From contig NZ_QGTS01000001.1 of NCBI RefSeq assembly GCF_003182475.1, positions 511,720-575,719 on the forward strand: 64,000 nt of DNA, read 5' to 3'. Source of the stretch: Mangrovibacter plantisponsor. GTDB taxonomy: Bacteria > Pseudomonadota > Gammaproteobacteria > Enterobacterales > Enterobacteriaceae. Position numbers and translations under genes: made by a program. The first letter of the stretch is position 1. Every line of letters starts with the position of its first letter. Under the pieces are notes generated by a model, which saw nothing but the letters and a program-made list of their open reading frames with translations, ran no database searches and was not told where the DNA came from. Of this stretch, positions 61,342 through 64,000 are shown piece after piece.

Positions 61342-62510
61342 AATTCAGGAACTCCACCCAATTTTTTCTTAAGATAGAGGCCAGAAAGTTTTCTATCAGA
61401 CCTAACGGTTGTACCAGGAACTAGCGTTGCAGGCATTTCATCAAGTCGATAGCAATAACTTTCTAAATTTTTCTTATCAACCAAGATAGTCCTGTACTTG
61501 CCTAAATAATCCATTATCTCAGTATTATGGGCTGTAAAGATGAATTGAGCAGCTAAGTTATTTGATTTTTTACTTTCAAATAAACTGATTATTTTTGGCA
61601 GAAGCAAAGCATGAAGATGAATATCAAATTCATCTATAGCGAGAACCCCACCACGTATAAAAGTTGACCAATACATTGCCATCTTGTTAAAAAGCGTTTG
61701 AGTTCCGCTAGATTCATCAAGATATATTACCCTATGAGTATCACTCCCGTTTGAATGTTCGAATATTGGATAATACCGCTCTTTGCCATCATCATCATCA
61801 CCTTTAATAATGCTAATATTAGAAATAGAGGGATCCGCTGTTTTTATAATATCCTTTGCAAAACAAAGTAGTCTTTCATTTGAATTATACAATCTAGAAA
61901 TATCATTCATTGAAAGGCCAAAATTATCCCGCATCATCCCGGCATAACCAACGTTACAAATGATTTTGGAAAAATATTTATTTACAGCTCGCAAATCGGC
62001 CATATCAGAATCAAAATCAAATTTATCAACCAAGCTTATTAAGGAAGCGTTAGTTCTAAGTTTTATTTTTTTAATTTCATCTAAACTCTTCAAGCAATGC
62101 TCAATGACATTCTTCTTACGCTCAAAGATAACAACTTCACGCTTAGCTTTTTTTGTTAACTTTTCATTGTAAACTTTAAATTTATCAATAACAAAGCTAT
62201 AGGTATAAAGTTTATCATCTAAAATAAAATCGATATAGAATTCACTTGGTTCTTCACTTTCAAAGAAAGAGTCTAATCTTATTGTTTCATCAATCTTTCT
62301 ATCAGATGAACTGGTGGCAAATGTATAGATGAAGCCGAGCGCTCTAATTATGTTGGTCTTCCCTGAACCATTTGCCCCCTTGATGCCGAGAATGTAGCTG
62401 ATCCCATTTTTATTCGGAATCGAATCTAACACTCTTTTCTCAAGCGAGAAGGTTATCTCAGCACCTTCTTTGAAGGAAAAGAAATTTCTAAATCCAAAGT
62501 TAACTATCAT
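61338..62510 (-). CDS. AAA/OLD-type ATPase (AAA_15, RloA/AbiL-like)
   Basis: 390 aa. Walker A is GANGSGKTN at about residues 45-53, after the family start FRNFFSFKEGAEITFSLE. Walker B is VLAIDEFDIHLHALLLP, followed by the D-loop/H-switch FTAHNTEIMD. The C-terminal SDRKLSGLYLKKKLGGVPEL is typical of COG1106 ATPases. Such proteins are the sensor subunits of several two-gene phage-defence systems (AbiL, PARIS, RloAB). No TOPRIM nuclease domain is fused. Strong A+T bias and location beside a tRNA in an island with phage and IS remnants indicate horizontal transfer. Its partner overlaps its stop codon. Confidence 0.88.
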   Translation of the reverse strand: MIVNFGFRNFFSFKEGAEITFSLEKRVLDSIPNKNGISYILGIKGANGSGKTNIIRALGFIYTFATSSSDRKIDETIRLDSFFESEEPSEFYIDFILDDKLYTYSFVIDKFKVYNEKLTKKAKREVVIFERKKNVIEHCLKSLDEIKKIKLRTNASLISLVDKFDFDSDMADLRAVNKYFSKIICNVGYAGMMRDNFGLSMNDISRLYNSNERLLCFAKDIIKTADPSISNISIIKGDDDDGKERYYPIFEHSNGSDTHRVIYLDESSGTQTLFNKMAMYWSTFIRGGVLAIDEFDIHLHALLLPKIISLFESKKSNNLAAQFIFTAHNTEIMDYLGKYRTILVDKKNLESYCYRLDEMPATLVPGTTVRSDRKLSGLYLKKKLGGVPEL

Positions 62511-62547
62511 TTTACCCCCACTACTTCAAACAAAAAATCATATAGGC

Positions 62548-62553
62548 ATTATA
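62548..62553 (-). promoter_or_regulatory. -10 element of the ATPase unit
   Basis: A perfect TATAAT on the minus strand lies 38 bp before the ATPase ATG; the preceding -35 region is poor. The leader ends with a G-rich ribosome site (AGTGGGGG) close to the start. Confidence 0.55.
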
Positions 62554-62729
62554 TGACTTTTTTGTCACAAATTGCATATAAGAATTAACCAAATGTGCCA
62601 TTTTTTGTCAATGATTTGTCTGTAATCACTCTCATTTTATGAGTTTAATAAGTCTTTCAACCTGATAAGTTATCGGCATTAAAATTGCATTAATTTTCAT
62701 ATTAATCAACAGATTAAATCAACTGTAAC

Positions 62730-62906
62730 TTAGGGCACACACAGCCAAAAATCTGCCACTGGCTGCCCTAAAGGATGCCAACTTTTGACAACCTGGTTCC
62801 CCCTGCTACGTTCACCAAAACTCAGTACCTGGCCTTTACAGGCAATCTGTAACTGTTGTTCAACGGCGTCAGGATTTGTTAGACGAAGTTGACACTTTTC
62901 CCGTTT
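62730..62906 (-). pseudogene. Possible gene remnant
   Basis: A 58-codon open stretch on the minus strand with a protein-like composition (AVEQQLQIACKGQVLSFGE, ending in VADFWLCVP) and no start codon; it is closed upstream by an in-frame stop. It lies just downstream of the truncated phage-type gene. No family recognised. It may be a decayed gene or chance; the surrounding 62554-62963 has no other gene. Confidence 0.25.
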
Positions 62907-62925
62907 TTACCCGAAAAAGTGTCAA
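62889..62925. repeat. Inverted repeat with GTGTCAA arms
   Basis: TTGACACTTTTCCCG (62889-62903) faces its near-complement CCGAAAAAGTGTCAA (62911-62925) across a 7-nt centre. Arms of 11 bp are perfect at the outside. It could be an operator, a terminator-like hairpin or the paired ends of a lost element. Confidence 0.6.
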
Positions 62926-62963
62926 GCTGGTGTGTTGTTGGCGGGTTTAGTTTAAACGGAGGT

Positions 62964-63450
62964 TTACAGTTTTTCGCCTTTCAGCAGACATAATGCCCGC
63001 AGGCCCGGTTCATTCCAGTCGTCCGGTATATCCGGATGCATTGTGGCAACGTAGCCCAGCTCAGAACGGAGGAAACGTAAAGCGCCTGCCACACGGTCTT
63101 TGCCATAAAAGCTGTGGGTTTCTTCATCCAGTCGAAACAAAATGAGTAATTGCTCATCAGGTTCGTGTTGAATATCAAAACCCAGCTCAGTGGCTGCAGC
63201 CTTAACCCTCTGGCCACCTTCCACACCATCAGAAAGTTCGCTACCATCATGCCCCCATACCCATACAGCCGCCTGTGCCCAGGTCATTTCAGTCCGGTGA
63301 ACGCCGCCGGCTGCGACAGCATTTCGTCTGGCCAGTGATGCGTCAACATCAACTTTATCACCAGACAGTACAATACTGCCCCGGGCAGCCCAGGAGTACA
63401 CCGTCTGCCGGCTTACGCCCATGTGTCTGGCATAAGCAGATTTGCTTAAT
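62964..63450 (-). pseudogene. Phage-type helix-turn-helix protein gene, 5' end removed by an IS
   Basis: The minus-strand frame reads into the insertion sequence at 63450/63451, so the authentic start codon is lost and the codons beyond are IS sequence. About 160 native codons remain. They begin with LSKSAYARHMGVSRQTVYSWAARG, a helix-turn-helix typical of phage small-terminase (Nu1-like) or excisionase proteins, with a following VDVDASLARR segment. The rest (MTWAQAAVWVWGHDGSE, then a region with EEQ-like acidic and aromatic residues) is not recognised. Probably few N-terminal codons were removed, so some product could still be made from an IS-borne start. Confidence 0.7.
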
Positions 63451-63516
63451 TGATCCTCCCCACCATTAGTGGACACGCAACTAAGTGAGTAAACTCTCAA
63501 CCAGAGGTGATTACTC

Positions 63517-63816
63517 ATGACAAAACCAGCATCAACCAGCAAAACGGCACGTAAACAGTACACCCCCGAATTCCGCGATGAAGCCCTGAAACTCGCTGAA
63601 CGCATCGGTGTTGCTGCCGCCGCTCGTGAACTCAGCCTGTATGAATCCCAGCTCTACAACTGGCGCAGTAAACAACAGCAACAGATGACCTCCTCAGAGC
63701 GCGAGAATGAACTGGCGGCCGAAAATGCCCGTCTCAAACGACAGCTGGCGGAACAGGCTGAGGAGCTGGCCATTCTCCAAAAGGCCGCGACATACTTCGC
63801 GAAGCGCCTGAAATGA
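63517..63816 (+). CDS. IS3-family transposase OrfA
   Basis: 99 aa. It has the IS3 OrfA layout: a helix-turn-helix ([36 protein letters not shown]) followed by a leucine-zipper-like coiled coil (about 55-92, [20 protein letters not shown]). It binds the IS ends and, fused to OrfB by -1 frameshifting, forms the transposase. The stop TGA overlaps the orfB ATG (ATGA). An AGAGGTG site precedes the start. Confidence 0.93.
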   Translation: MTKPASTSKTARKQYTPEFRDEALKLAERIGVAAAARELSLYESQLYNWRSKQQQQMTSSERENELAAENARLKRQLAEQAEELAILQKAATYFAKRLK

Positions 63817-64000
63817 AGTATGTCTTCATCGAAAAGCATCAGGCTGAGTTCAGCATCAAAGCCATGTGCCGGGTGCTTCGGATTGCCCGAAGCGGCTGGT
63901 ATGTCTGGCTCAGACGTCGCCATCAACCCGGCCCACGCCAGCAGTTCCGGCTCATCTGTGATACTGCTGTCAGTCAGGCATTCACGGAAGCAAAGCGGCG
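63813..64000 (+). CDS. IS3-family transposase OrfB, N-terminal part (partial)
   Basis: The frame opens at ATG 63813, overlapping the orfA stop, and continues to the end of the window (62 codons visible). [20 protein letters not shown] and [15 protein letters not shown] are the usual N-terminal HTH_21 region of IS3 OrfB. The DDE catalytic core lies beyond the window. An AAAAGG at 63779-63784 may be part of the frameshift signal for the OrfAB fusion. Confidence 0.9.
   Translation, partial: MKYVFIEKHQAEFSIKAMCRVLRIARSGWYVWLRRRHQPGPRQQFRLICDTAVSQAFTEAKR

Larger units (their letters stand above)
63451..64000 (+). mobile_element. IS3-family insertion sequence (IS1222-like), left part
   Basis: The left terminal repeat starts with TGATCCTCCCCACCATTAGT at 63451, close to what I recall for IS1222 and relatives, followed by GTGGACACGC and the leader to orfA. 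The element carries orfA (63517-63816) and the beginning of orfB (63813 on) and runs off the window. The native flank ends in GCTTAAT; the target duplication cannot be seen because the other end is outside. Confidence 0.88.

Noticed and set aside
60817..62510. PARIS (AriA-AriB) or AbiL/RloAB as a firm name for the ATPase unit
   Set aside because: The ATPase fits the broad class, but the partner protein shows neither DUF4435/TOPRIM nor RloB features by eye, so no specific name is justified.

Overview
The window is a 64 kb chromosomal segment from a member of the Enterobacteriaceae that is related to, but not, Escherichia coli. The evidence is a long run of recognisable genes in the E. coli metC-to-rpoD order (exbD-exbB / metC, yghB, yqhC, yqhD-dkgA, ygiQ, ftsP, plsC, parC, mdaB-ygiN, parE, yqiA, cpdA, yqiB, nudF, tolC, ygiB-ygiC, ygiD, zupT, ribB, ubiK, hldE, glnE, ygiF, ygiM, cca, uppP, folB, plsY, tsaD, rpsU-dnaG-rpoD, ileX). 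Protein lengths and motifs are close to the E. coli versions. Genus cannot be fixed from sequence reading alone.

Layout. 1-2040: end of a three-gene TRAP transporter operon (binding protein tail, small and large membrane subunits). 2058-3472: three small genes I do not recognise. 3514-17693: conserved backbone (TonB energisers with a Fur-like box, metC with tandem met boxes, membrane, aldehyde-reductase and cell-division genes, topoisomerase IV subunit A). 17892-18821: quinone pair mdaB-ygiN. 18942-27166: accessory catabolic cluster of seven tightly packed minus-strand genes (argininosuccinate-lyase-superfamily enzyme, polar amino-acid ABC transporter, two polysaccharide-deacetylase-fold hydrolases, MmgE/PrpD protein) with a divergent LysR regulator. 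It sits between ygiN and parE. 27273-37350: backbone from parE to zupT, with a strong Fur-type palindrome in front of zupT. 37796-40783: accessory malate module (NAD-malic enzyme plus AEC-type permease). 40853-57812: backbone including the FMN riboswitch in front of ribB, the glnE-hldE and cca/uppP region and the rpsU-dnaG-rpoD macromolecular synthesis operon. 58280-59581: an NCS2/AzgA-type purine permease with two PurR-like boxes, between rpoD and ileX, where E. coli carries mug.

59889-64000: the tRNA-Ile(CAU) gene ileX is followed by what looks like a genomic island. It holds about 850 bp of decayed sequence, an A+T-rich two-gene unit (AAA/OLD-type ATPase overlapping a small protein of unknown function, a candidate phage-defence or toxin-type system), a phage-type helix-turn-helix gene cut by an insertion sequence, and the left end of an IS3-family element that continues past the window. 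No integrase is seen; the far end of the island is outside.

The most interesting material is (i) the seven-gene lyase/epimerase/deacetylase/ABC cluster, whose enzyme combination resembles the enzymes known for N-substituted aspartates (iminodisuccinate, EDDS), and (ii) the ATPase plus small-protein pair beside ileX. Most features are well supported by motifs. Functions of the accessory genes are family-level inferences.
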